Position numbers and translations under genes: made by a program
Shown: positions 15,127-23,718 of the stretch, one piece after another
Layout of the letters: each line of letters starts with the position of its first letter
How positions within the stretch are numbered: position 1 is the first letter of the stretch
Assembly: GCA_902616205.1 (NCBI GenBank)
Contig: CACMRY010000007.1
Coordinates: 1-33,824 of the forward strand
DNA from: an uncultured Pelagibacteraceae bacterium
Lineage (GTDB): Bacteria; Pseudomonadota; Alphaproteobacteria; Pelagibacterales; Pelagibacteraceae
Length of the DNA stretch: 33,824 nucleotides
Reading direction: 5' to 3'
Notes under the pieces: model-generated
What the model was told of the DNA's origin: nothing
What the model saw: the letters and a program-made list of their open reading frames with translations, nothing else
Databases searched by the model: none

Positions 15127-15706
15127 ACTTTACTTTTTAATATTATTAATAATTTTAAACGGGTGTGTGGGTGCTTCATCAACAGGTGTTCTTGGCACTG
15201 GAGTATCAATTGCAACAGATCCAAGAACTATAGGAACTCAGATTGATGATAATATAATGCAAAAAAATTTGAGTGCTAAAATCATAAATATGGATGGAAA
15301 GTACTTTTTGTCTGTAAAACCAAAAGTTATAGATGGAAGAATTTTTATAACTGGTAAAGTTGAAACAATTGAGGAAAAATTAAAAATTACAAAGTTAGCT
15401 TGGGAAATAAAAGGTGCGAGATCGGTTAAAAATGATCTTAAGATAAAAGAAAAATTTAATATTCAACAAACTGCAAAAGATCTATTGATTACCTCACAAT
15501 TACGAACTGCTATGATCGCTAGTAAAAAAATAAAATCTTCTAATTATAATATAGATACTTACAAAAAAAAAATTTATATTTATGGTATTGCTGAAAATGA
15601 AGAAGAGAGAGCTAAAGTGATCAATGAAGCGAAACAAATTCTCGATGTTGAAGATGTAATTTCAAGTATATTACTTGTAGAAGATCTAAGAATATTAAAA
15701 AATTAA
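15113..15706 (+). CDS. BON-domain outer-membrane lipoprotein, DolP/YraP-like
   Basis: A 197-residue lipoprotein. The short signal ends in ILNGC with the lipidated cysteine at residue 18. A conserved STGVLGTGVSIATDPRTIGTQIDD stretch (key part TDPRTIGTQIDD) precedes two BON domains, at roughly 45-115 and 120-190, with GRIFITGKVET and KIYIYGIAENEEE as the typical strand-turn cores. DolP-type proteins sit in the outer membrane and support its integrity and barrel assembly. Placement after rsmI matches the gammaproteobacterial cluster. Its stop overlaps the stop of the convergent malic enzyme gene by 3-4 nt, so neither has room for a terminator. Confidence 0.85.
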   Translation: MIKNKLYFLILLIILNGCVGASSTGVLGTGVSIATDPRTIGTQIDDNIMQKNLSAKIINMDGKYFLSVKPKVIDGRIFITGKVETIEEKLKITKLAWEIKGARSVKNDLKIKEKFNIQQTAKDLLITSQLRTAMIASKKIKSSNYNIDTYKKKIYIYGIAENEEERAKVINEAKQILDVEDVISSILLVEDLRILKN

Positions 15707-17991
15707 TTTGGTTTTTTATAATTAATTACTCCCGCAGAATACGCCGCTACAGAAGCTAAATTTAATATATCTGAAGTAGAGGATCTTAATGGAGCAATTT
15801 CAATTGGTTGCCCCAAACCAATTAACAAAGGACCAATGACCTTAGCGCCACTCAAAGACTTCATCATCTTATGAGAAATAGTTGCACTATGTTGTCCTGG
15901 CATAATTAATATATTCGCTTTACCGACAATTTCTGAAAAAGGGTAAAGATCTGCATATTCATTATTTAAAGCTACATCTGGCTGCATGTCTCCATCAAAT
16001 TTAAAATCAACTTTTTTATTTTTTAAAATTTCAACTGCATCTCTAATGTGTTTTGTTCTACTAGTTAATGGTTGACCAAAAGTTGAATGAGAAAGGAAGG
16101 CAATTTTAGGATCGAAACCAAAAAGTCTTACTACCCTTGCAGCTGAAATCGCTATTTCAGCCAACTGTTCCGATGTCGGATACTCATGTACGCTAGTATC
16201 TCCAATAAACACAGTTTTCCCTTTATTTACAACCATATTTAACCCAAACATTATTTCACCAGGCCTTGGTTCAACAACTTTTTTAATCTTTTGAAGAGAC
16301 TGGGCATATCTTCTTGTATTTCCAGTTACCATTGCATCTGCATCTCCACATGCCACCATACAAGAACCCCATATTACTCTATCATTTCTTACTAATCGAT
16401 CACAATCTCTCTCTAATAAACCTTCTTCTCTTTGCAATTTTTTAAACAAAAAGTTTACATATTTTTCTCTTTTGTCTTTTTTAGTTGAATTGACAATTTC
16501 AATGTCAAAATTTTCTCCATATCCAATTTCTTTTAACCTCTCTTTGACAACTTTTTCTTTCGCAACGATGATTGGTGTTCCTAGATTACTATTTTTAAAA
16601 GCTATTGCAGCTTTAAGTGTATTTTCATCTTCCCCATCTGCAAATACAACTCTTTTTTTATTTTTTTTAATTTTTGAGTTAATTCCTTGCATAATAGTTA
16701 CAGATGGATCCAATCTTTGTTTAAGTTGTTCTGAATATATATCAAAATTTTCAATATTCTTTCTTGCAACTCCACTTGACATCGCAGCTCTTGCTACAGC
16801 AACTGGAATAACACTAATTAAACGTGGATCAAATGTAGAAGGTATAATGTATTCTTTTCCATAAGAAGGTGTTTCTCCTCCCATAGCTGCAGCCACTTCG
16901 TCAGGCACAATTTCTCTTGCAAGTTTTGCAATTGCGTCTGCTGCGGCAGTTTTCATTTCCTCATTAATTGTCTTTGCTCTCACATCTAATGCACCCCTAA
17001 ATATATAAGGAAAACCGATTAAGTTATTTACTTGGTTGGGATAGTCTGATCTACCTGTAGCAATTATTGCATCATTTCTAACTTCTTCCACTTGTTCCGG
17101 GGTAATTTCTGGATCTGGGTTAGCGCATGCAAAAATTATAGGGTTTTTTGACATTTTTTTAACCATCTCTTTTTTAAGAGCGCCTGCAGCAGATAATCCT
17201 AAAAAAACGTCTGCACTATCAATTGCGTCAGTCAACGTTCTATTTTTCGTTTCAACTGCATGAGCTGATTTCCATTGATTTAGATTATCTCTTCCCCTGT
17301 AAATCACTCCTTTTCTGTCTAACATAGTAATATTTTTTTGAGGAACACCTGAACTTTTAAATAAATTAGCACAAGCCATAGCTGCAGCACCTGCTCCATT
17401 GATTACAATTTTAATTTTTTTTAAATCCTTTTTTGCAATGTCCACTGCATTTATTAGTGCTGCAGTTGTAATAATTGCAGTGCCATGTTGATCATCATGA
17501 AAAACAGGAATATCTAAAATTTCTTTTAGTTTTTCTTCAATGACGAAACAGTCTGGAGCAGCGATATCTTCCAAGTTAATACCTCCAAAACTTTTTGAAA
17601 AATTCTTAATTGAATTTATAATTTCGTTAGTGTCGTTTGAGTCTATTTCTAAATCTATAGAATCAATGTCTGCAAATCTTTTAAATAAAACTGCTTTTCC
17701 CTCCATTACTGGTTTAGAAGCAACAGCTCCTAAATTACCAAGACCAAGAATTGCAGATCCATTGCTAATTACAGCAACCAAATTACCTTTAGTAGTATAT
17801 TCATAAGCAAGTTCAGGATTTTCTGCGATAGCTTTAACTGGAGCAGCAACACCTGGAGAATAAGCGAGAGCCAAGTCTCTTTTAGTAGTCATCGGTTTTG
17901 ACGAATTTATTTCAATTTTTCCGGATTTTTCATTGGTATGAAAATCAAGAGCTTCTTTATCAGAATAATGTTCTATTTTAACTTTCTTCAT
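15703..17991 (-). CDS. maeB: NADP-type malic enzyme with C-terminal phosphotransacetylase-like domain
   Basis: A 762-residue fusion. Residues 1 to about 425 are malic enzyme, which decarboxylates malate to pyruvate: LALAYSPGVAAPVKAI, GNLGAVASKPVMEGK, FHDDQHGTAII, and the nucleotide loop VINGAGAAAMACANL. Residues about 430-760 resemble phosphate acetyl/butyryltransferase (RVVFADGEDENTLKAA, PRPGEIMFGLNMV, NILIMPGQHSATISHKMM), a domain that in MaeB-type enzymes is usually regulatory (acetyl-CoA sensing) rather than catalytic. Length is normal for the fusion. It links the TCA cycle to pyruvate and NADPH supply. It is convergent with the BON lipoprotein gene and divergent from murJ across 50 bp. 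Confidence 0.95.
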   Translation of the reverse strand: MKKVKIEHYSDKEALDFHTNEKSGKIEINSSKPMTTKRDLALAYSPGVAAPVKAIAENPELAYEYTTKGNLVAVISNGSAILGLGNLGAVASKPVMEGKAVLFKRFADIDSIDLEIDSNDTNEIINSIKNFSKSFGGINLEDIAAPDCFVIEEKLKEILDIPVFHDDQHGTAIITTAALINAVDIAKKDLKKIKIVINGAGAAAMACANLFKSSGVPQKNITMLDRKGVIYRGRDNLNQWKSAHAVETKNRTLTDAIDSADVFLGLSAAGALKKEMVKKMSKNPIIFACANPDPEITPEQVEEVRNDAIIATGRSDYPNQVNNLIGFPYIFRGALDVRAKTINEEMKTAAADAIAKLAREIVPDEVAAAMGGETPSYGKEYIIPSTFDPRLISVIPVAVARAAMSSGVARKNIENFDIYSEQLKQRLDPSVTIMQGINSKIKKNKKRVVFADGEDENTLKAAIAFKNSNLGTPIIVAKEKVVKERLKEIGYGENFDIEIVNSTKKDKREKYVNFLFKKLQREEGLLERDCDRLVRNDRVIWGSCMVACGDADAMVTGNTRRYAQSLQKIKKVVEPRPGEIMFGLNMVVNKGKTVFIGDTSVHEYPTSEQLAEIAISAARVVRLFGFDPKIAFLSHSTFGQPLTSRTKHIRDAVEILKNKKVDFKFDGDMQPDVALNNEYADLYPFSEIVGKANILIMPGQHSATISHKMMKSLSGAKVIGPLLIGLGQPIEIAPLRSSTSDILNLASVAAYSAGVINYKKPN

Positions 17992-18041
17992 TTTGGATAT
18001 TTAAATATACAATTAGATCTAAATTAAGACTAATATGATTT

Positions 18042-19571
18042 ATGAACATAATTAAGTCAACTGGCACATTTAGTTTTTTTGTTTTGATAAGTAGAGTGCT
18101 TGGTTATGTAAGAGATTTTTTTATCGCTCTTTATTTAGGTTCTGGGCCATTAGCTGATGCTTTTTTTGTAGCATTTAGGATTCCAAACACTTTTAGAAGG
18201 TTATTTTCCGAAGGAACATTTAACGCAGCTTTTGTTCCATCTTATTCAAGCGAACTTATCAAAGGAAAAGATAAAGCCAAAGAGTTTGCTAATTCAGTTT
18301 TTAATTTATTAGTTTTCTTTCTTTTAGTTACTACCATTTTAATTGAAATTTTCATGCCAGGATTTGTGAAAATTATAGCTCCTGGATTCAGTGATGATGA
18401 AGAAAAAATGCAATTAGCTATAAATTTAACAAGACTTACTTTTCCTTTTTTACTTTTTATTTCCCTTGCTTCTTTTTTATCAGCAATTTTAAATTCTCAT
18501 AACAAATTTGCAGCCGCTGCTGCCGCGCCAATAATTTTAAATATTTTATTAATTCTGTGTTTAATCTTCGCTAATAAGTTTGGAGACACATTAGTTTATT
18601 ATTTATCATACACAGTATCTGTTGCAGGATTAGTACAGTTTTTATTTCTTATTTTTTTTGTAAGAAAATTTTATTTTCCTAATTTTAATTTAAAAATTAA
18701 AATTAATGATAATATAAAATTATTCTTTAAAAAACTTTTGCCGAGTGTATTTGCTTCAGGAGTAACTCAAATAAATATCTTAGTTGGTACTATTATTGCT
18801 TCATTTCAAGCAAGTGCAGTGTCTTATTTATATTATGCAGATAGAATTTATCAGATAAATCTTGCAATAGCAGGAATAGCAATAGGTACAGTCATACTTC
18901 CAAATTTAAGCAAATATGTACAAACAGAAGATAAATTAAAAATTTCAGAAATACAAAATAAGGCTTTAGAATTAAGTTTATTTCTAAGTTTACCAGCATC
19001 ATTTGCTTTGATTTTTGCTTCAGAGGAAATAACTTCCTCACTATTTGGATACGGATCATTTGATATTGAAAGTGTAAAAAATTCAGCTAGAGCGTTATTT
19101 TATTTTTCTCTTGGCTTACCTGCATTTTCATTAATAAAGATATTCTCCAGTTTTTTGTTTGCCAGAAATGACACCAATACTCCATTTAAAATTTCCTTGT
19201 TATCAGTAGCAGTTAATATTTTTATTAGTGTTATTTTCTTTAATGAAATTGGGTTTATAATTATTCCAATTGCAACAACAATATCTTCTTGGTTAAATGG
19301 CATAATTTTGATGATTATAGTCATCAACAAAAGTTATTTTAAATTTTCAAGTAATTTCCATTTTTCAATGCTGAAAATACTTTTTTCTAATTTTATTACC
19401 TTGAGTATATTTATATATTTAATTAAGTTATTTTCCGAATACTTGACTTATGAGAATAATTATAAATTTTTATGCATTATTGTTTTAGTAATCATAACGT
19501 TTGTAATATATATTTTAATATCTATCGTCACTAAAGCTTTCAAATTATCAGATATTAAAATAAAATATTAA
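18042..19571 (+). CDS. murJ: Lipid II flippase MurJ
   Basis: A 509-residue polytopic inner-membrane protein of the MOP superfamily that flips lipid II to the periplasm for peptidoglycan synthesis. It begins with STGTFSFFVLISRVLGYVRD, then DAFFVAFRIPNTFRRLFSEGTFNAAFVP, where RIPNTFRRLFSEG is the family signature. About 14 hydrophobic segments follow. ATG 18042 begins right at the conserved N-terminus. TAATAT (18031-18036) upstream is a possible -10 giving a very short leader. trpS starts 4 nt after the stop, the usual alphaproteobacterial order. Confidence 0.96.
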   Translation: MNIIKSTGTFSFFVLISRVLGYVRDFFIALYLGSGPLADAFFVAFRIPNTFRRLFSEGTFNAAFVPSYSSELIKGKDKAKEFANSVFNLLVFFLLVTTILIEIFMPGFVKIIAPGFSDDEEKMQLAINLTRLTFPFLLFISLASFLSAILNSHNKFAAAAAAPIILNILLILCLIFANKFGDTLVYYLSYTVSVAGLVQFLFLIFFVRKFYFPNFNLKIKINDNIKLFFKKLLPSVFASGVTQINILVGTIIASFQASAVSYLYYADRIYQINLAIAGIAIGTVILPNLSKYVQTEDKLKISEIQNKALELSLFLSLPASFALIFASEEITSSLFGYGSFDIESVKNSARALFYFSLGLPAFSLIKIFSSFLFARNDTNTPFKISLLSVAVNIFISVIFFNEIGFIIIPIATTISSWLNGIILMIIVINKSYFKFSSNFHFSMLKILFSNFITLSIFIYLIKLFSEYLTYENNYKFLCIIVLVIITFVIYILISIVTKAFKLSDIKIKY

Positions 19572-19575
19572 CTTT

Positions 19576-20577
19576 ATGGCTAAAAAAATTTTTTCAGGAG
19601 TCCAACCAACAGGAAATCTACATTTAGGAAATTATTTAGGTGCTATAAAAAATTTTGTAGAACTGCAGAATGAAAAGGATAATAATTGCATATATTGTGT
19701 AGTTGACTTGCATGCAATTACTTTGAAACAGGATCCAAAAGAACTAAAAAATAATATTAGAGAAACTGCTGCAACATTTATTGCAAGTGGACTTAATCCA
19801 AACAAAAGCATTTTGTTCAATCAATCTTTAGTTCCCGCACACTCAGAGGGTTCTTGGATATTGAGTTGTATTGCCAAAATGGGTTGGCTTAATAGAATGA
19901 CACAGTTTAAGGAAAAAGCAGGAAAAGATAAGGAGAAAGCAAGCGTAGGCCTTTACATCTATCCTATTCTTATGGCTGCAGATATTATGTTGTATGATGC
20001 AACACATGTACCAGTTGGTGATGATCAGAAGCAACATTTAGAACTGTGTCGCGATATTGCTCAAAAATTCAATAAAGATTATAATATTGAGGATTTCCTA
20101 GTTCCTCCTGAGCCATTAATACAAAAACAATTTTCCAGAATTATGAGCTTAAAGGATGGTTCAAAAAAAATGAGTAAATCAGACGTGTCAGATTTAAGTA
20201 GAATAAACTTAAAAGATAGTAAAGATTTAATAATTAATAAAATTAAAAAAGCAAAAACAGATCCACATCCTATACCTAATATTATTGAAGAATTAGAAAA
20301 CAGGCCTGAGGCAGAAAATTTACTTGGAATATATTCAAGTTTAAAAAATCAAAATATTAACACCACTTTGAAGGAGTTTGGTGGTAAAAATTTCTCTGAG
20401 TTTAAAACAAGTCTTTCTGAACAATTAATTGATAAAATTTCTCCAATGGCAAAAGAAATAAATAAATTATTAAATGATCCTGGTTATCTGGACAAAATTT
20501 TATTAGCCGGAGCAGAAAAAGCAAATGATATTGCTGAAAATAAAGTTAGAGAAATGAAGAAAATAATTGGTTTTTAG
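19576..20577 (+). CDS. trpS: Tryptophanyl-tRNA synthetase
   Basis: A 333-residue class I synthetase charging tRNA-Trp. The HIGH-type motif is PTGNLHLGNYLG (residues 11-22), and the KMSKS loop is present in full at 198-202 (GSKKMSKSD). YPILMAADIMLY and HVPVGDDQKQHLE are standard for the active site. Start ATG lies 4 nt after the murJ stop, so the two are one unit. Length matches the bacterial family. Confidence 0.98.
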   Translation: MAKKIFSGVQPTGNLHLGNYLGAIKNFVELQNEKDNNCIYCVVDLHAITLKQDPKELKNNIRETAATFIASGLNPNKSILFNQSLVPAHSEGSWILSCIAKMGWLNRMTQFKEKAGKDKEKASVGLYIYPILMAADIMLYDATHVPVGDDQKQHLELCRDIAQKFNKDYNIEDFLVPPEPLIQKQFSRIMSLKDGSKKMSKSDVSDLSRINLKDSKDLIINKIKKAKTDPHPIPNIIEELENRPEAENLLGIYSSLKNQNINTTLKEFGGKNFSEFKTSLSEQLIDKISPMAKEINKLLNDPGYLDKILLAGAEKANDIAENKVREMKKIIGF

Positions 20578-20601
20578 CTATTTAAAATGTTTTTTTAGTT
20601 A

Positions 20602-20607
20602 TTATAT
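20602..20607 (+). promoter_or_regulatory. Candidate -10 element of nfu
   Basis: TATATT lies in the 37-bp trpS-nfu spacer and ends 7 nt before the nfu ATG, the same distance as the TATAAT ahead of rsmI. Start of transcription would coincide with the ATG. No convincing -35 accompanies it, so this may be chance in an AT-rich spacer. Confidence 0.28.
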
Positions 20608-20614
20608 TAATTGA

Positions 20615-21157
20615 ATGTTCGTACAAACTCAAAAAACACCAAACCCTAACTCATTAAAGTTTATACCAGGACGCCCAGTTTCAAATAATGGACCTTTCGA
20701 GATCGTTAATAAAGAAGATACAAAAAATACTTTACTGAGAAATATTCTATCAATAAATGGTGTAACCGGCATTTTTTTAGGTGAAGATTTTTTATCAGTT
20801 AACAAGATAGATGAAAATAATTGGGATGATATACAGCATATAATTATATCTTATATAAATGAGTATTATGCTGAGGGCAATAAGTGCATCCTTGATAAAT
20901 TAGGTCAAAATGAGACTGATAAAAATTTAAATGAAATTGAAAAAAAAATAATTCACATTTTAGAAACAAAAGTTAGACCTGCAGTTGCAAAAGATGGTGG
21001 AGATATAAAATTTAAAGAGTTTATAGACGGCAAAGTCAAAGTGGAATTACAAGGGAGCTGCTCAGGCTGCCCATCTTCAACTATGACGTTAAAACAAGGG
21101 GTTCAAAATTTACTCACACATTATATTCCTGAAGTTAAAGAAGTTTTAGCAGTTTAA
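20615..21157 (+). CDS. nfu: NifU/Nfu-family iron-sulfur cluster carrier
   Basis: A 180-residue Fe-S scaffold/carrier delivering clusters to target enzymes. The N-terminal Nfu_N domain begins MFVQTQKTPNPNSLKFIPGR, as in mitochondrial and alphaproteobacterial NFU1. The C-terminal NifU domain has RPAVAKDGGDIKF and the cluster-binding GSCSGCPSS with C149 and C152. It follows trpS by 37 nt and precedes a Bax-like gene by 39 nt. In relatives this gene is commonly next to tsaB; here two cell-wall genes intervene. Likely clients nearby include MiaB. Confidence 0.96.
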   Translation: MFVQTQKTPNPNSLKFIPGRPVSNNGPFEIVNKEDTKNTLLRNILSINGVTGIFLGEDFLSVNKIDENNWDDIQHIIISYINEYYAEGNKCILDKLGQNETDKNLNEIEKKIIHILETKVRPAVAKDGGDIKFKEFIDGKVKVELQGSCSGCPSSTMTLKQGVQNLLTHYIPEVKEVLAV

Positions 21158-21175
21158 AATAATAAATTATTTTTA

Positions 21176-21181
21176 TATAAT
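21176..21181 (+). promoter_or_regulatory. Candidate -10 element of the Bax-like gene
   Basis: Consensus TATAAT with a weak TTTAAA 17 nt upstream (21153-21158, overlapping the nfu stop codon). Transcription would start near 21188, giving a leader of about 9 nt before ATG 21197. Confidence 0.35.
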
Positions 21182-21196
21182 CATTAAACTTACTTT

Positions 21197-22336
21197 ATGT
21201 CTAAAAAAAATAGAAATGAGTCAATTTTTATAAAACCAAACTCAATTAAATTAAAAAGTGTTAAAAAGAAAAATAAAAAAACTCTTTTTAAAAAAGATTA
21301 TAAGAGTTTATCTAAGTTTTCTTTAGCAAGTGGTATTGTTATTTTAATTTTTTTTGGTCTACCTGTCATGACTAATTTTATAAGCGAAAACTTTAGAGAC
21401 TATATCGAAGTATCGAATATATCAAAAAAAAATTTTGATTTAACGCTTAATAATAAAGAAATTTTTAAAAAAGAAAAAGTCGATGATGAAACTAATTTGG
21501 AAAATGTATTTGATGACATAGACGTATTCAACTCTGATGAAAATAATTTAAATACTTCTAGATTAAGCGCGTCTACTATCGAACAATTGTTTAAGGACAC
21601 AAAGTATAATCTTCAAAAAGTTAAAGAAACAAAACTAGTAAACATAGGAAATACTATTGATCATTTGCCTAAAGAAATGAAAAAAATAGAAAACACCAAA
21701 AAAAGAAAGAATTTATTCATACAAATTGTACTTCCTTTGATAATTGAGGAGAATACAAAAATTCGTTTAGATAGGAAGAAGCTATTCGCTATTTTAAATA
21801 AAAATAATAATTCAAAAACAGAAAAAGAGTGGTTATCTAAAAAATTTAAGCAATATGGTGTCAAAAGTAATGATTTTTCAACGTTAAAAATAAGAATGGA
21901 TGAAATACCAGTTTCATTAGCAATTGCTCAAGCAGCCAAAGAGACTGGATGGGGAACATCAAGATTTGCACAAGAAGGAAATGCACTTTTTGGACAATGG
22001 ACTTGGTCTGGTGAAGGAATCAAACCAGCTGGAGCAGACGGAGATTCAAAGCATAAGGTTGCAAAGTTTAAAGTCTTAAAGGCGTCAGTGAAGGCATATC
22101 AAAGAAATTTAAATACACATTCGGGATATAAAGAATTTAGACGTGAGAGAGCAATACAAAGAGATAATGAAGGAAAATTAAACAGCCTACTACTTGTAAA
22201 TTATTTGGATAAATATGCTGAAACTGGCATTGAATACATAAAAATATTAAAAAAAATTATTGAGCAAAATTCTCTAACTGAATTTGACGATGTTAAAATT
22301 CTGCCAACAACAAAAAAATTGAAAAACTTAATTTAA
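21197..22336 (+). CDS. Membrane-anchored Bax-like N-acetylglucosaminidase
   Basis: A 379-residue protein. A Lys-rich cytoplasmic N-terminus (1-40) is followed by one membrane segment at about 41-62, then a low-complexity charged region and a C-terminal glucosaminidase domain (GH73/Bax-like, about 185-365). The active-site region reads SLAIAQAAKETGWGTSRFA, with E249 the expected acid, followed by GNALFGQW. Family members cut glycan strands of peptidoglycan; this one would be tethered to the inner membrane and face the periplasm. Its 3' end overlaps the convergent deacetylase gene by 9 nt. With that neighbour it forms an envelope-related pair inserted between nfu and tsaB. E. coli Bax has no settled physiological role, so precise function stays open. 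Confidence 0.85.
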   Translation: MSKKNRNESIFIKPNSIKLKSVKKKNKKTLFKKDYKSLSKFSLASGIVILIFFGLPVMTNFISENFRDYIEVSNISKKNFDLTLNNKEIFKKEKVDDETNLENVFDDIDVFNSDENNLNTSRLSASTIEQLFKDTKYNLQKVKETKLVNIGNTIDHLPKEMKKIENTKKRKNLFIQIVLPLIIEENTKIRLDRKKLFAILNKNNNSKTEKEWLSKKFKQYGVKSNDFSTLKIRMDEIPVSLAIAQAAKETGWGTSRFAQEGNALFGQWTWSGEGIKPAGADGDSKHKVAKFKVLKASVKAYQRNLNTHSGYKEFRRERAIQRDNEGKLNSLLLVNYLDKYAETGIEYIKILKKIIEQNSLTEFDDVKILPTTKKLKNLI

Positions 22337-23386
22337 ATCTACTGAAAATTGGCTACCTAGCCACCTCCAGCCATCTACATCGTTTAAGGAACAGTTAATT
22401 CTTCCTCTTCTAAAATTAAACTTTTCCCTAAAGGAAATTGTAAGTTTGTTTTTATTTAAATTTATGTTTGAATTATCCCAAGAACCCCCTTCATCAGAAA
22501 AACAATTTATTTGTCCTAAATTTTTTTGCTCCTTAAAAAACTCTACAGTCATCTCTGGGGGGTTATTGCTGGTAATCAATTTATCTTCCGGAGAGAGTTT
22601 ATTGTACTGAAGTGGAAGTAAATCTATTAAAAACTTAAATCTTTTAAGGTCACCATACTTTTCATTAATAGGGAATCTTGGCAATTCATATGGATCTTTA
22701 TTAAGATCAATGACACCCGAGTGCTGCCCAAATGCAAATTTAAATTTTGATGAAATAAATTTTTTTTGTTCTAAACTATATTCACCAAAAGGATATGAAA
22801 AAAAAATTGGATTATAATTAAATTGAGCATTAAATATTTCAATAGATTTATTTATATCTTTTGTATACTTCTCAAAATCAAATTCTACCATGTAATCATG
22901 AGAGTGAGAGTGATTTCCTAAATATGCAAAGCTATGAGATTCAACTTCCTTTAATTGATCCATAGTCATATAACCTTTATTCCCTATAGTCTGAGTGGAC
23001 GTAAACAAAATAAAAGGAATATGATTTTCCTTAAGAAAGGGCCAAGCAATGTTATAGAAAGATAAAAAAGCATCATCTATGGTAATAAGAATTTTTTTAT
23101 TAATTTTAGCATTATAAAATTCTTTCTCAAAATCTTTTGGATCAAAAAATTCGAAATTTTTATTTTTGATTATTTCCATATGTTTTTTGAACACATCCAT
23201 TTTAATATTAGTTGATGGATACTTATTTTCTTCAAATCTATGGTACATGAGTGATAAAATTCCTTTTTCATCTTTATGGTATTTTTTTTCAGTTGCATAA
23301 AGGTTTGTTTGCAATAGAAATAAATTGATTATGACTAATTTAGTAATTGATGCTGCAAGTGATAAAATTTTTTTTTCAATCATCAA
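22328..23386 (-). CDS. Exported polysaccharide deacetylase (NodB homology)
   Basis: A 352-residue carbohydrate esterase 4-type protein. Residues 1-31 look like a signal peptide (MMIEKK, hydrophobic core, LYA cleavage). LMYHRF at 47-52 is typical of the PgaB-like branch. Motif 1 is ITIDDAF, with D104/D105 in place of TFDDG; motif 2 is NHSHSHDYM, with H159 and H163 as metal ligands; motif 3 is FSYPFGEYS. The C-terminal 80 residues form an extra, probably beta-rich domain. It should remove N-acetyl groups from a periplasmic or surface glycan; which one is unknown. The signal peptide requires the start at 23386, which overlaps tsaB coding sequence by 56 nt in antisense. Downstream it is convergent with the Bax-like gene. 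Confidence 0.82.
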   Translation of the reverse strand: MMIEKKILSLAASITKLVIINLFLLQTNLYATEKKYHKDEKGILSLMYHRFEENKYPSTNIKMDVFKKHMEIIKNKNFEFFDPKDFEKEFYNAKINKKILITIDDAFLSFYNIAWPFLKENHIPFILFTSTQTIGNKGYMTMDQLKEVESHSFAYLGNHSHSHDYMVEFDFEKYTKDINKSIEIFNAQFNYNPIFFSYPFGEYSLEQKKFISSKFKFAFGQHSGVIDLNKDPYELPRFPINEKYGDLKRFKFLIDLLPLQYNKLSPEDKLITSNNPPEMTVEFFKEQKNLGQINCFSDEGGSWDNSNINLNKNKLTISFREKFNFRRGRINCSLNDVDGWRWLGSQFSVDLN

Positions 23387-23711
23387 AGATAATAAATCTT
23401 ATACCACTGAGCATTCAAACAGTAGAGAAAATTTTGATAAAATAGTGTCTCTATTAAATAAATTCTTAAGTGAAAAACATACAAACATTAATCAAATTAA
23501 AAAAATATATATCAATAAAGGACCAGGAAAATTTTCAAGTTTAAGAACTTCAATTTCAGTTGCTAAAGCTTTATCTTTAGCCAATAAAATTGAATTATTA
23601 GGATTTACTTCAATGGATATAAAAAACATAAATGACTATAAAAATTTAATTAAATTAGATAACGAAGATAAGCTAACAAAAGATTTGATAAATCCAATTT
23701 ATTCGAGTTAA
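23331..23711 (+). CDS. tsaB: Shortened TsaB (tRNA t6A synthesis partner)
   Basis: A 126-residue homologue of TsaB, which pairs with TsaD to make the t6A modification at A37 of ANN-decoding tRNAs. The N-terminal ASKHA half is clear: TNLVIDAASDKIFFSI, then IYINKGPGKFSSLRTSISVAKALS, where GPGKFSSLR replaces the usual GPGSFTGLR. TsaB normally has about 220-230 residues, and the second half is missing, yet the last residues (DLINPIYSS) resemble the usual C-terminal P-x-Y segment, as if the middle had been deleted. No remnant lies downstream: fur starts 7 nt later. I prefer ATG 23331 to the TTG 6 nt earlier. The gene overlaps the divergent deacetylase start. rimI, often next in relatives, is absent. 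Confidence 0.82.
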   Translation: MTNLVIDAASDKIFFSIIKDNKSYTTEHSNSRENFDKIVSLLNKFLSEKHTNINQIKKIYINKGPGKFSSLRTSISVAKALSLANKIELLGFTSMDIKNINDYKNLIKLDNEDKLTKDLINPIYSS

Positions 23712-23718
23712 ATAAGGT

